64,000 bases of DNA from NCBI GenBank assembly GCA_026413225.1, contig CM048553.1, positions 44,680,001 to 44,744,000 of the forward strand, in the 5' to 3' direction. The notes beneath the pieces are model-generated. The model did not search any database. It saw only the letters and a list, made by a program, of their open reading frames with translations, and was not told the DNA's origin. This DNA comes from Otis tarda (lineage: Eukaryota > Chordata > Aves > Otidiformes > Otididae). Both the position numbers and the translations under genes were made by a program. Of the stretch, positions 1 through 13,236 are shown piece by piece (position 1 is the stretch's first letter; the number at the start of each line of letters is the position of its first letter).

Positions 1-2279
1 GTAGTTCTGTAATAAAAGGTTGATTGTTCAAGCAGTAGCATTCAATTATTTTGCTTCTGATGTTATCTACAGGTGAAAAAAATCTAGCTAAGCTCAGACG
101 GTCCCTGCAGGCTTCCCAGTTCTAGCCTTCAGTGCAAGGGTGCAAAACAAAAAATAAGAGCCCCAGTTAATATTCAAAATGTAAAGCAGTGTGCTGTCAA
201 GTTAAAAAATGAAATTTCCTTCCTCAAATATCAGTGATATGGAAAAGTTTCTGGAGTGTTTGCCCTTTTTTTTTAGTGAAAATCAATCTTCAAATACATT
301 TCCCAGAAAAAAAAAAATGTGCCAACTAAGGATGTCAGAGTGGCAGCCAGCGTTCAGAGAAGTGGCCCAGAAAGGTAGACCCAGTTCTTGTTGAATTAGT
401 CACAATACTAGACCTGTGCAACAGACATTGAAAACTTACACTATATTTATCGATTAAATATAGTTGAAACAGGAAACAAGTGTTTCCCTGTCTGTGTTTT
501 TGTTTTACTTTTTTTTCCACAGTTAACCTAGGATGCTCAAATGATAGACATGCAGACCAAAAGCAATGAAATTTATTGCTCTGACTGTGATGGTTGAAAG
601 AGAAACAACACTAACCTCCCAAAGTTTAGGGAGGAAAATAAGAACAGAGTTTTAGCATTATGCATCAAAGCTGAGTCCACTGAATAACATCCTGGAAACA
701 TGGTGAGAATATACACCCAGTGTAAAATCAATCAGCTCTCAAAGGGAAAGTGACGTGGATGACTCAAACCATTTTGAAATTTATGTTAATTTTGCTATTG
801 GCATGAATTTTAGCCCCACATTTACTCACTTTTACTAACTGATCTTATAGGTGGGAAACTTTGAAAAGATGAGAGTCTTTCAGAGGAGAAAATCAATGCT
901 GTTACAACGGATCCTCACTAACAGCAATAGGGGCATCTCAAAGCTTTGGAAGGAAGTTTGTCCGTGCCGAACAATCAGATAAAGCACTTTTTATTCGCAA
1001 GCCAGTTGAAGCAGGTCTCTAAACAGACCAGTGCACGATGTGTTCCTTTAAAATCTCAGCTTTCATTTAAGAGAAAGGAATAAAATAGAAACGTGACCAA
1101 TACAGAAATGCTGATAACTCCACAAAAAAATGATGGTTTTGCCAGAAAGCGTAAAAGTCCTTGCTCGCGATTGAGATGATGTGTTAAATGGTTTGAGTAT
1201 TCAGTTTGCTCATGGTCTTTTTTTTCTTCACAAAGAAGGATATCTGTAAATCATATCATGCCCAGTGACTGGCATCTCATTCTGATGACCTGCAGCTCCT
1301 GTTTGCAAAAACTCTACCACATTTCGTCTGCCATCTTAAATAAAAAAGTCACAGGTGCCTATGAGTATGTGGAAACTCCACAGAGCGTGAGCCAAGACAC
1401 ACGTTCATGGACCCCGCGCTGTGACACACTTATACTGTGAGCAGAGGCACAATCATGCACGAGAACTAGTTCCTTTGGGTAATTCACATTTCCCGTATTT
1501 CTAGGAGAAACTCTGCCATTCTCCCCCTCTCTCCCCAGCTGATTCAGTCCCTTGCTGAAAGGTAATACTGCAAAATCCATCCTTTGTTAGCCAGCAGGAG
1601 AGCAGCAGTAAACAATTCGAGGACAATAGCCACCAGACATATGGAAAACACTTCACTTTAACTGAGCTGCCACATGCAAATACTTTGCTAATGAGAATTC
1701 CTGAATGTTGAAAAAAAACTATAACCCGCTTGCTTGTTGTTGAAACATCATACTTCTTGGAGGATGGAAGATCACTTTAGAAACTCTCAAATGACCCGGA
1801 AACTTTTTTTTTTTTTTAAAGGCGACACTTCAGACTGGAAAAGTACTAAAAAACATAAGTTTGGAAACAGCACAACACTGTCAGGTAGTAGGCCAACAAT
1901 GACCTCATACTCTCAATTTCCAGTGACTTTCATGGCTTTTAAAAAGTATTTTGCATCATGGAGACCTTTGGTTGCTTGGCAGACCCCAGGAAAATTCCCA
2001 TTCCCAGGTCTGAGAGGGCTGCAGTATCTCCTACCCTCTTGTTCCCTGCCCGCGGCACTTGGTGGCGGTTCCTCTCCCAACAACGTGCCACTGATGACCA
2101 CACCGATGACACAACCCGCAGGGCCAGCACATCTCCTGTCAACCTTTGCTGCCCGTGGAGTCAGGGCTGAGTCAAGATGGACGATGATGGCAGGTGGCTG
2201 GGGTCGAACGCCCCCCACAAACTGTGCTCACCCACGAGGCAGGTGTTTTTTGCAGAGCGTGGATGGCTCGGCCTGACTC
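1..2279. other. Unassigned sequence upstream of CMTM8
   Basis: AT-rich sequence with no exon, RNA gene or interspersed repeat that I can recognise. Short open frames here look like chance: they match no family I know and lack splice context. GC content rises from about position 1980 towards the CpG island. In human the neighbour upstream of CMTM8 is GPD1L, so this stretch may be the spacer downstream of that gene, but nothing in the sequence shows it. Confidence 0.5.
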
Positions 2280-2960
2280 CTGGGCTGCACTGGAAGCAGA
2301 CGTGGCCCCAACGCCTCTGTCCGGGAGGTCAGGAGATGGTTTCAGAGGGGCCCCGCGTTGCCCTTCCCTAGCGCGGGGAATCCCCCGCACCACCAACCCC
2401 GGGCCAGGGTCCCCCCCGCACCGGCCCTGGCCGGTTCCCGGCGCCATCCCTCAGCCCCCCGTCAGACTGTGGCCCCGGGGAAGTTGGGGGGGGGGGTTCA
2501 GCCGCGGGAGGGCCGGATGGGCAGCACCCCCTCCGGACCCGCCTCTCCGCCTGGGGCCGGGCGCGGAGCACCCTCCCCCTCGCGCTGTGGCGAGGGGGCT
2601 GCCCGCCCCGCCGCGCCGGGGCCACACAAAGCGGCGCCTTTCCCGCCGCCGCTGCCTCCGCCCCGCCGCCGGGGCTCGGGGCTGGACGGGAGGCGCGGGG
2701 CAGCCCCGCAGCGCCGACGATGGAGCCACCGGTGCCGCCGCCTCAGGAGCAGCAGCAGCCGCCGCGCCCTCGCTCCCACACGGTCACCACCACCAGCAGT
2801 TCCTTCACCACCAACCTGTCGGCCAGCTCCAGCACCCTCGCCTACGACAGGGAGTTCCTGCGGACCCTGCCCGGGCTCCTCATGGTCACCGAGATCGTGA
2901 GTGACCCCCCCGCACCCCTCCCCGGAGCAGGCAGCGGCCATGGGAGGGGAGGCTGGGGAG
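2280..2960 (+). promoter_or_regulatory. CMTM8: CpG island over CMTM8 promoter and exon 1
   Basis: GC content jumps and CG dinucleotides become dense, in contrast to the AT-rich flanks. The island covers the sequence upstream of the CMTM8 start codon, exon 1 and the first bases of intron 1. I see no clear TATA box, so a dispersed CpG-island promoter is the likely type. It contains an 11-base G run at about 2486-2496, roughly 230 bp before the start codon. The transcription start cannot be placed from sequence alone. Island edges were judged by eye. Confidence 0.8.
2720..2896 (+). CDS. CMTM8: CMTM8 coding exon 1 (residues 1-59)
   Basis: Encodes the cytosolic N-terminus and the start of the first membrane segment of the MARVEL protein CMTM8. 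The start codon has a strong context (A at -3, G at +4) and sits in the CpG island. Residues 2-17 are rich in Pro and Gln (PPVPPPQEQQQPPRPR), an expansion relative to the mammalian protein. They are followed by the conserved RSHTVTTT block and by AYDREFLRTLPG, which is diagnostic for CMTM8. The exon ends in ...TEI at a GTGAGT donor (first base 2897), phase 0. The reading joins exactly to exon 2 (VLGLLVWTLIAGTEYF). Other long frames across this GC-rich block are shadows. Identification is by recalled similarity to the human protein, not by a search. Confidence 0.95.
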
Positions 2961-5063
2961 CGTCGGCCCGGGACAGAGCGCTGAGGGAGTTTTCGGGTCG
3001 GGGAGTCCCCGCTCTGGTTTGGAGGTTGGGCCGTTTTCCCTCGGTTCATCACCGTCGGTGGGTCCGGACCGGGTGGTGAAGCGGGGGAAAAGGAAGGCGG
3101 GGAAACAAGGGCGGCTTGGGGATGGGGGGTGTGGAGGGGCACAACGCTCCCGCCTCCAAACTATCGAGAGGTGCAAAAGTGATACAGGGCACAGGCGGTC
3201 TTTTTGGTCTCCCGCAGTATTTGCCGTATCATCCCCTCTCGTAGCGAAAAACTGAGTATTGGCCAATCGGGAGCTGATTTTTGGAGGCTTTTCTTTAACT
3301 ACACTGGTTGTACACACTTCGTACTTTACAGCGCACAGGTAACCGTGATGTGAGAGTTAATTGGGCAACGAGTCTTCATTTTGCGGGTCAATAAAAAACA
3401 TTTCCCTGTGCTCTTAAGTGATTAGATACACCTGTGCAGGGCAGGATATGAACTAACATCTTGTGGTTTTGGTAGTAATTTTGTTTTTTTTCCCCGGTAT
3501 TTTATGAGGTGTGAACGGCAGTACACAGAGGGCCAGGCAGTCTGGGCTTTAGTCCTATGTCTTAGTGGGAGGCAGGGAACAACCCAAGGCTGGGATCCCT
3601 CAGCAGGCCTGGCTGCTCTCCATTTAAGCAACAGATACTCAGTATCTCTGCTTGAAAATAATGTTGTTTTTTTTTTTTAAAGTCTGCTCATCTACACTAC
3701 TACTATTTAAGGAACTTAGCAAGCTGGTTGCCCCAACTAATTTTTTTTAGTTTCCCGTGTGATGTTTTTGCTTTGGCGAAGCTAGAAGGATTAACTTATC
3801 TGACTAGATTAATTTTCAAGGCTTGAAAACATTGTGCTTCACCAGAGCAGCGGAACGACTGTTGGTTTTGCTGACTTCAAAGTTAAAATAACCAAGCAAA
3901 TCTTCAGGCTGATGTGCCTGACCTCTTGCAGGAACGCAGAGCATCCTAGAGAGAGGATGTGCATGGAGATGCCAGCTGCTATGTGGGCAAGCAGTGGTCA
4001 GGGTGTGAAGTCAGAACCTGCTACAAGCTGGTACCACGTATGCCGGCATGGTTGGGAGTTCTGGTTATCTTTGGTAAGTAGGTGATCGTAGGCTTGTTTC
4101 AGTTGTTGAATACAGGTGATGCTTCATTGTCAGAGTTGTGGTAGATCTGCGAATAAAGTTGTCTTAGTTTTCGAAAGAAAAGCTGCTTTCTTTTCCACTC
4201 TTTTTTCAGTTACTAATTACAACAGAATTATGAACTTTTCTTGTACTTTATCTGAAGAGTGATCCCACTGTGGATTGTTAGAGAGGTGCCCAGGGCTTTT
4301 CTCAAGCCCTGCTGGAATGTCATATATTCAGCCTGGCTGCGAATACTGCATCAGCTGCACTTGCATTGAGCTACATGGCCACAGGGTATGGACTGGCTCT
4401 CGCTTACTCTTTGTTGGCAGTGTGCTTTCTAGTTTGTGTTGGCAGGTAATGATATTTGTGAAGCTTACCTTTCTAAACAGAGCGATGATGGCTTTTAGGG
4501 GGACTTTGTTTCCTATCAGCCATTCCTGACTCCTGGAATAATTATAAAATGATACTTCAGCCACCATTTTGAGGTGCTTGAATCTGTTAATATTGACATT
4601 TAGAGCCAACTTTGGTTTAGGTTTCATATCTACTTGAGAACACATTACCAGCTTCAGAAAGAACCTCAATGCTACCTGACTTTGTAGGCTAGTGGAGAGT
4701 TGTGTCTGCACTGCAGGCATCCATGTACCTTTTTATTGATCAACAGTGTGAAGATGTGCAGTTCCTAGCCAAATCAGAGGGGCTGACAGAAATGTCTAAT
4801 GTAGATAAACATATACTGTCTTGTGATGGTGTATTTCAGAGACAGTTTTAATGCGAAGTTGAAAGTAATAAGGCAGGTCCTACAGAACTAGAGTATTGCT
4901 AGCTACTGCCTTTGAGGAACTACTTCTGGTTCTTAACCCCAGTTATTTTAAAGCAGATAGAGTAGCTGTTCTTCCTGAAATTAAAGGAAAAAAAAAACTA
5001 TTAATGAATACATTGATATGGAATTGACTGAAATAACACCAGTTATTTCCAATAAGCTAGTTT

Positions 5064-5237
5064 ATAGAATCATAGAATCATAGAATGGTTAGAGTTGGAA
5101 GGGACCTTCAAAGGTCATCTAGTCCAACCCCCCTGCAAGAAGCAGGGACATCCCTGACTAGATCAGGTTGCTCAGAGCCTCATCCAGCCTGGCCTTGAAC
5201 ATTTCCAGGGATGGGGCATCCACCACCTCTCTGGGTG
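5064..5237 (-). mobile_element. CR1 LINE 3' end fragment, antisense
   Basis: Reads TAGAATCATAGAATCATAGA at its left edge, the reverse complement of the CR1 3' octamer repeat. It continues with the familiar CR1 3' block (GGGACCTTCAAAGGTCATCT, then the CCAACCCCCCTGCA region and the GGATGGGGCATCCACCACCT region). The element runs on the minus strand, its 5' end cut off near 5237, where it meets a TG/TA microsatellite. It has no coding capacity. The tail is close to canonical, which suggests a moderately young insertion compared with the copy at 37633. Confidence 0.95.
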
Positions 5238-5278
5238 GATGTCTGTGTGTGTCTATGTGTGTGTGTATATATATATGT
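5238..5278. repeat. TG/TA microsatellite
   Basis: Interrupted TG run followed by a TA run (TGTGTGTGTATATATATATG near 5258-5277), directly next to the truncated 5' edge of the CR1 fragment. It may have grown at the insertion junction. Confidence 0.85.
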
Positions 5279-5459
5279 TTGGCATTGGGTTTTGGTCAGA
5301 CCTTTTCCACCAGTTCTGTATGTTCTTTTTTTGTGAGAAAAAGTGCATTAAGAGAGAATGACTAGCTTTACACAAAATCTGTATTTCAAAATTACCTGTG
5401 CATATTCACCAGTAATGGAGTTGTGTACCCTAAATTAGTTCCCGCCTATTCTGATCATC

Positions 5460-5476
5460 CTATATATATATATATA
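5460..5476. repeat. Short (TA)n run
   Basis: A run of alternating T and A about 16 bases long, followed by an A tract. Simple sequence within intron 1. Confidence 0.8.
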
Positions 5477-8330
5477 AAAAAAAGTTGTGGCTTGCCTGCG
5501 CAGATTGGTACTTCAGGATACTACTGACCCTCAGTACTGATCCCCCAGCTCACAACACGATCCTTCTGCTGAGGATTTGCAAACCTGTAAATAGGACAAA
5601 CTCATGTATGTGTCTGTATTTCAGTCTCAGGAGTTTGCAGCCTGACAGGTCACTTTCAGTCTAAGCACCAAGCTCTGAAGTGCAGCAGCTGTGGTAAGAG
5701 AATACCTCTGCTTCTGCTGCCCCTGCTCTGGAGACACCTGTGAGATGGACAGGGAAGAGGGCTGTTTTTAGTAATATGTTATCATTGCAGCTACTCATCT
5801 GCCAGGCCCCATGTTCATCATGTTAAAGCCATCCTAGGGGTGTTAAACAACAGTGCTAAATGTTCTGAGAGTTTACACTGTGGGACTGCCTAAATATTTG
5901 ATTATTGCTGCTGTCAGTCAGTGACATGAGTGTGGCAAGAGTGCAGTCTGTGACTCTGAAACTGGAGCTCTCTTCTCTGTATAGACAAAGGGCAAATCTG
6001 CGTTATTCTTCAACCAAAGAGAATGGAAAAGCACAAAGTCACCACATAAATTAAATCTTTCAGTCCCTTAAATGAAGGATCTTGATCAGATTTTGCTCTT
6101 ACCTCCCTAATTTGGGTGCTGTGAAGACTGATTAACTGCTGCGTGGATTTCCACATGTGCTGGTAACCGTCTGGACTTCTACACTGACGCTGTGGTTTAA
6201 TGGCACAGTAAATTCTGCTTAACGGCTCCTACTAAGAGATTCTTTGCAATGCTGCAAAACACTGGTCTGCTAGTAACTCAATTTGCTGTTTCCAATTTGT
6301 TCAAAATGAGTTAGCCTTATAAAGACAGGTTTTATGGTGAATCAGGTATTATCTGTGCTTCATGTAGCTGCTTTAAAACCAGCATAAATCTGGGATGAGG
6401 TTAACTGTGCGTATTCAGCAGCAACGAAGTCACGTACCCAAACCTGGTTCAGCTTAATTTTGTAATGCGTTTGATCTAGCACTGCGCACATCTAGTATGA
6501 ATGAACACAGAACCACAGCCTGCAGTGTAGGCTCAATTACCTGGTGCTGACAGATTGCCATTGCCTTCTACATCTGCCTCTGTGACCAGAGAGCGTGCAA
6601 AGTTTCCTGCCGCTTGCTGGGAAGTAACTGGGATCAGTTTATCTCGGTGCAAAGAGCAAAACAAAAAAAAATGACACTGGATTTCTGAGAGTCTTTTGGA
6701 AACTGGCATAAAATACAGCTTTGGTGTGTGGAAGCTTATCCAAACTACTTCTGTACAGAAGTAATGATGCTTGCTGAGCAGGACGAGGGCTTCTGACCTC
6801 AGAGACTTGGATTCACTGGCCTTAGTTGGCCAGTGACTACTGATAATGAATTTATCTGCATCTCTCTAACTTCTCTGAATGACTTCTCTGTTCATGGAAT
6901 ATGGATACAAGTCTTTGTAAGGCACACTGAGATCTGTTGGTGAAAAGTAGTGTATAAGATGTAAGCGGTGTTAACGTGAAGTCTTTAATTCAGATATCAG
7001 TCACCTGAGTTGCCACTGCAGTAAAAAATACATCCAATAAAAGATAATTGATATTTATCCTATAGTGTAACCCACTTCACCCAGGAGGATTTATATCTTC
7101 AAAAGAAGCAAGTATAGCAATTTCCAGCGATGTTTTCTGAGTGATTCTTTGCTGTATAATGATGGTCCAGAAAGACTATGTATTTGTCTTCCTGGGCATT
7201 CTATGGCCGAGATAAATGATGGCTAGTGATACCTTCTCAGAGCTTTAAATCAGCTTCTGAAGTCAAGCATTATGGATCACTTTGCAGAAGTGGAGAGTTT
7301 TGTGGTTGCTATGGATGTAGCTGTAGAAGTATTTACTTTCTAGCAGAATTACATTGATTCCTTCGGATTGTTGCTTCACACCAGTATGTTACTAGATACA
7401 GTCTCTCATAAAAGTTGCTCTGCTAATTTTAAGACTGGTGATGGCTCTTTGTCCGTAACAAAAACACGTACTAAATAGCTTGGAAAGATGTTGAAGTTTG
7501 TTATGCTGCTGCTGCAAGTGAAACCTTGTGATGGTATAAGTTTTAGTGAATTGTAATCAGTTACATTTCTTCATGCTGTTCTGTGGAGATTACTCTTTGA
7601 GTAAAATGCCTAGAATAAGATACGTAGTCGGAATAGAAGATTTAGGTTACTTACATTATTGGCACCACATAAAAATATGGTTTGAAATTACATTTCTGGA
7701 CAATAAAAATAATTTTGGGTCACTATTTCATTATTCTTCAAATGTAAGACCTTTAAAGGCTTAGTTACGAAAAGAAATCTCATTGAATTTGTTTATTCTA
7801 GTAGAGTATAAATGAAAATAATAGATGCTGAAAGTTATGTCAGATTTAAGGTACTGAGGTTACCAAAACCAGAACAAATGGACATGTCCAAATGTTTGTT
7901 CAGTAGGCTTTTTCTTCCTTTTTTTTTCTAAGAGATGGATCAAAATCTTCTACAGATATTCAGATTTTGAATTAAGTTAGCAATAAAATAATAGAACTGT
8001 TAAGAAAAACAGAACAAATACAGTAGGACCATCTACTGTGAAAAAGCTAACAGTCAAAAATTGTACTTCATTTTTTAAAGCTCTTCTTGCATTTTGCTTT
8101 TTCTTTTAGTCTTATGCCCTCTCTGACTGCAGTTCAGAGTTTTGTGTAAAGCTCCCATGCTTCTCCTGCACCCTCAGTTTTTGGATAGCCCTCAGAAACA
8201 CAGAGGGAGTTTCATAAAGCCCTTTTCCTCACCTGAGTAGTAGCAAGACTTTATCTTCTATATCTTCTATCAGGAAATGTAGAGATTTTTTTTCCTGTTT
8301 GTTGTTTTTTTGTTTTAAGTTTGGTGTGTG

Positions 8331-8362
8331 GTTTTGTTTGTTTGTTTGTTTGTTTGTTTTTT
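8331..8362. repeat. (GTTT)n microsatellite
   Basis: About seven tandem copies of GTTT followed by a T run. Simple repeat in intron 1 and likely length-polymorphic. Confidence 0.9.
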
Positions 8363-11300
8363 AATAATGCAGTTTTTACTCCAGTCACAGTGTGTCTGCT
8401 TGCATGTAGCTGACAACACTGAGGCACCTTCTGATGTGTTGAAGGAGTGCTTTGCTGAGAGGAGGTGTGTGCAAGCATGGTCTTAAAACAATTCACTTTG
8501 AATTACTGAGTGAAAAGAAGTATCCTGTACTAGTCAGTCACTTCATCCAGTAGCTTCACCTTCCCGTACATGAAAAAGAAAACACACAATATAAAGTCTA
8601 AGCTATCTCCTTTGCTCTTGATCAGACAAAACTCTTGCTGAAGTCAGGTTTCTGTTCTCCCTTTTTTAGGTGCTGTTGTTCCATTGCTAACCCTTGGTGT
8701 AACTGTGCTTAGTGCAGTGGATATACACATCTATATGATTTCCATCTTCCTCTAGGATTGTATCGTTATTTAAAGTTTTGTTTCCTGAACAAGATCAGGG
8801 TGTTTCCCTGGGAAGAAAGAATGTTTGGGGAACACAAGAAAAAGAAGCTTTGGAAACTGTTGTCTGGAAGGTGCTCCCAGGGCAGATAGAAACAGTGTTA
8901 GGACTGACATGGTGAGAGGGTGAAAATGCTTCTCAAACTGAATGCAGATATTTTACAGAAGGTCAAAAATGCAAAATATTCTCAATACCTCAAGGCTAAG
9001 GTAGAATATGTATGAAATGTCATTATCTCTTCATAAGAAGAATGCTTTAAAGACATACTTAAACACCAACTTTGTTTTTGGCTGTATAGTGAATATAATA
9101 CAATTCCATCTTCCTCACCCCTCCTGAACTCGAGAAAACAATTTATTTCTTTTGTACCTACAAAAATTCTTCTGCAACCCAAAGCCAATTTTAAATAATT
9201 TTTTTTTGCCTTCGTTAGCCTTTGTATGTTTGTGAGATGTGCAGTCCTGCCATTATTCCTAATGAAGCAGGTGCAGCTTCCTAGGCGCTTAGCTCTAGCG
9301 TGGTGCTGTGGCTGGGTGTGTGACTCATGAGGTTGAGCACTGAGGCTAAAACCATCATGGTCTGAGGACAAAGGCTGATGATAGAGTTGGAAAGAGATTT
9401 GGACTACATTCTTGAAAACTGCTTTTTTCCACCTATACCAGCTGGTCCAATAGAAATCATTATGGAAGTTAGGGGAGACTTCCCTCCCTGACCCGAAGTC
9501 CCACATCCCTGGGTAGTTGTACTACGGGAACTGAATAGCTTGTGAAGACAGTGGTATTGTCAGATACAGCAAATGATGGAGATACTTGTTGCTGCATTTT
9601 GTCCTAAAATGAATACAAACCTTGGACTTATCTCTGTCCCTTTTCTCCACCATTGTTGGTTTGCTGGTTTGTTTTTTCCCCTCCCCTCCTGTTATATTCT
9701 TTTTTTCTTCTTTCTGCACTGGAATTCCTGCTTTCTCGTTGGAATGATTTATTACACACTGTTAAGACTTCAAATTAGAGGATCTTAAAGTAGTGTATAC
9801 CTACCTAAAAAACATTTTCCATGCCATGTATGATGAAGAGGTACATTTGCTGGCAGTGTAGTAATGCGAGAAGGGAAAAGCTGAAAACAAAAAGGTTAAT
9901 TGACTGTGACTCACACAGGACTATAGCAAAATCATAAATGGCCCCCAAGTTTCCAGCTCCTAGTCTTAACCATTAACAAAGTGCTGCTTCTACAGCCTTT
10001 CACTCCCTGCCCTAGGATGCTGGGAACACTCCTGCATACCTGGGGAGCCTGCAGACGTGTCTGCTCTGTCCTGTGTCCTGCCCCGACTGCGTAGCAGCAA
10101 CAGGCAGGGTTAGAGCAGCCGTGGCTCTAGGATTCTTCTTAAAAATTGAATTGTCAAAACTGCAGAAAAAGTCTCTTGGGGACTTTGAGCTCTCCTGAAT
10201 GGGAAGCATAGCAGGAATTATGATGTGCTTCCCTTGTTTGGCGAGTACCTTCTCATTCAGCCTGTTCTTCTTTCCTGGGAGTAACAGTGCCATGTAGTCA
10301 GTTTCTAATGGTCTTGCTTTTCTATCTATATGTATGTATATATATTTTTAGCTTCGTTTTTCTTTTGGGTAAAGTGCATATTGTGACAGTGTGGTATTTC
10401 TGCACTTGTTCCTGTTTCAGTTCCAGAAAAGCAGTAGAAAGTGTGTTCTTGCAGAGAGGACCAAGCCCTCTTTTCTAGGGTCAAATCGCAAATAGATTTA
10501 ATGTCCGTCAGACCTTTGGCAAGGGAGTTCTGTTCATGTGGCCTCAGCCAGTTCCCGTGGGAGCTGCTGGCACTGATTCACCTGCCCTCTGAAAGAAGCG
10601 GCTCAGGTATAAGACTGGTAAAATTCTAGTGGAGGGACTGTGTAAGGAAGGAGTCAAGTCACTGCTTTCCGTCGGAGCTGGGTCTGGTCCAAGGAAGGCT
10701 TGGTGTTAAGCTTATGTTAGTGAACTGAAAGGGGTTGAGGTCTTGGTTCCACATTCATCAATACTGGATCCAGGCTTTGACAGATCACTTTGCTACACAG
10801 ACTTGGATCAGTCCTGGGCGTGACTGCATGTTTGCCAAGTTAGAGCACAATACTGAGTGTTCACGCTGTTTGTTTTTGCAAGGTATGGGTGTGCAAATGA
10901 TGCTGGTGCAACCATAAGTTCGCTGAGACAAAAGTCTTCACCGCAAAACAAAAACAATATCAACAAATTGGTACCATTAGAGGGATGCTGTCCCAGCAGT
11001 TTGTTCTGGACAGCCACAGTGTTTCTGGTCCAATATGAGATGCACTAAAATCAGATTTTGTAGAACTGAGGTGAACTAAGTAAGCGTGATAATAATCAGC
11101 AAGATGTTGTCAGTCTTTGGATATATTATAATCTAGTTACAAAGAATAAATATATTGGAAAATGCTAGGTAGGACGTAAAGAGGCCATGTGAGGAAGGCA
11201 GTCTCTCTGATCATACTCGGGTAGTTGCTGCTTGTCTTTAGCTGATGGCCAGATGTGCACAACTTGAAAGGAAACCTGTCAAGAACCTCTGCTTCACAGC

Positions 11301-13217
11301 TGAAAACAAGACGTTTTGTGTTACCAGGTTTAAATGTGACTGCTATGTCCAGGCCTGGATTTAAATATATTAAAGGTGATACTAAGCTGTACAGCCGTAC
11401 AGCCACTAATAGGGTCCTCTCTTTTTTTTTTTTTTTTTTTCCTTCCCTTCTCCTTTGTGTGTGTATATAGTGACTACACGGAAGAGTCCCTTTAACATGT
11501 ATTTTAGCATCTGTTCTCTTCATTCAACAGTTGTGCTATTCCCAAGGCTGCAGCTCCTGCAGAAGCGCAGTTTTGAGAGGAATATGAGGAACTGGAGGAG
11601 AAACTTAAAAACGGAGACAACAGAGAGTGTTGCAGGCAGGAATTAAGCATTGAGGGGCAGGGGAACAGGCAAAAAAGCCTCCACCGAAAGGAAAACCTCT
11701 GCAATGTATCTTTAAAATGACACTTCAACTGGTAAAATCACCTTTGATTGTGTCCAACTGGAGATAGCCGCGGTAGGGCGGACTCTGACAAGGATCAGGT
11801 GAGGGGAGGTTGAATCCATGGTTGGATGCATGCTACTACTGCTGTAGACTGGAAAGCATAAACAAATGCACAGTTGTCCTCTGCAGGCTCAGAGCACAAC
11901 TATGATACGTGCTGAGGAGGGTGGTGCTTTTATTCAGTCCTTAGAGGGGGAAAAAAAAAAACCACCCAAAAATGACAGCATCTCCACTGATTTGGATTTA
12001 GTTTAATTTCTAAACCATGATGTACCTTGCTGCTAGTAACAGTGATGCTGTTTCGAAGAGCTTGCATCTGTATAGACATGTGCAAAACCATTAAAAAATA
12101 CATTATTATAGCTGAAGGTGTTGGAAATTAAGAAGTGCCAGAATTGATGTTCACCCTGCCAGTGTTGGTTTGGCATTGGATTGTGCGCAGACACTGGAAT
12201 CCAGTCAAAACCTGCATGATCACATTATTTTTTTATCAAGAAACTTCACAGTGAATGCACGGGAGAGTTTTTTCCAGGGAGTTAGTGGTATATTGTGGAT
12301 ACAGCTTTGGAGGAAGGCATGTCATGAGTAAGGAAAGGGATTATTCAAAGAGAAAAAAATCAGATTTTTCCAAGGAAGCAATTAGCCAGGAGACGATTCT
12401 ATCTTCTGCTTGCACTACAGTGTTCCTATGGGATATGAGATAAGGCAGGTAAGCTTGGCATTTCAGTGTGCTCGCTTTTCTCCTTGTTTTCTGGATCCCT
12501 AGCTTTGGGTCTGAGATGCAAAAGGAATGATTATTTGCTTAGGAACTATGTTCTGAAGAGGCAAAATACAGTGCCATGTTAAGTGCTGTGGGAAAAAAAA
12601 AAAAAAGAGTTTTCCAGTGAAATGTGGCAAGTACTTTTGACCTTAACTTTAGTGTGCTGTCTGTAAAACTGGGATACCGTACTTCTTTATGTCATAGAGA
12701 TGTGTTTAATAATTTACTAATGACCTGTGAGATAATTCAGATAACAAAGTGTTTTTAAAGAGCCCGTGTGGATACAAAGCCCTGAGTTGCACACTGGGAA
12801 GAAGTCTGCAGGCTGCACAAATAAACAAGGAGAAAGCAAAACAGTGGAAGGCGTTAGTTCTGAAGAAGGCTCTGCCTTCTGTTTGCTGCACGTGGGTGGT
12901 GGTGTGGAGAAGGGGAAGGTACCTGGTCATGTAATTACAGACTACACCATAATGATAGAATTAACTAACGATAGAATTAAGATGTGTGAAGAACTTTATT
13001 TCCAGCATTGTTGCGTACTTAACTGAAAGTATTTCAAGAAATGTTTGTGCCTGTCTCTCTCTTGTGCACTCTTCTGCCTCTTTGTTGCAAGTCCTATCTT
13101 TCCAACTCTTTTAGTTGCAGGGATTTTTTTGTCCCTTCGTTGCTTCAAACCTTCCTTGCCCAGCAGCTCAGGGCAACTCGCTGAAGGCCTGTTTTGCACA
13201 ATCTTCATCCAAACTGC

Positions 13218-13236
13218 TCTTCTTCTTCTTCTTCTG
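13218..13236. repeat. (CTT)n short repeat
   Basis: Five to six tandem CTT triplets. A similar short GTT run lies at 13570-13584. No gene context. Confidence 0.75.

Noticed and set aside
2194..3317. Several long frames on both strands across the CMTM8 CpG island, up to 236 codons
   Set aside because: Low-complexity Pro/Arg/Ala/Gly translations in GC-rich DNA overlapping the real CMTM8 exon 1; stop codons are rare here because of composition.
8982..9506. 174-codon open frame on the minus strand in CMTM8 intron 1
   Set aside because: No recognisable domain, no splice or promoter context, composition like the surrounding intron, and no family match I know. A chance frame is more likely; cross-bird conservation would be needed to revive it.
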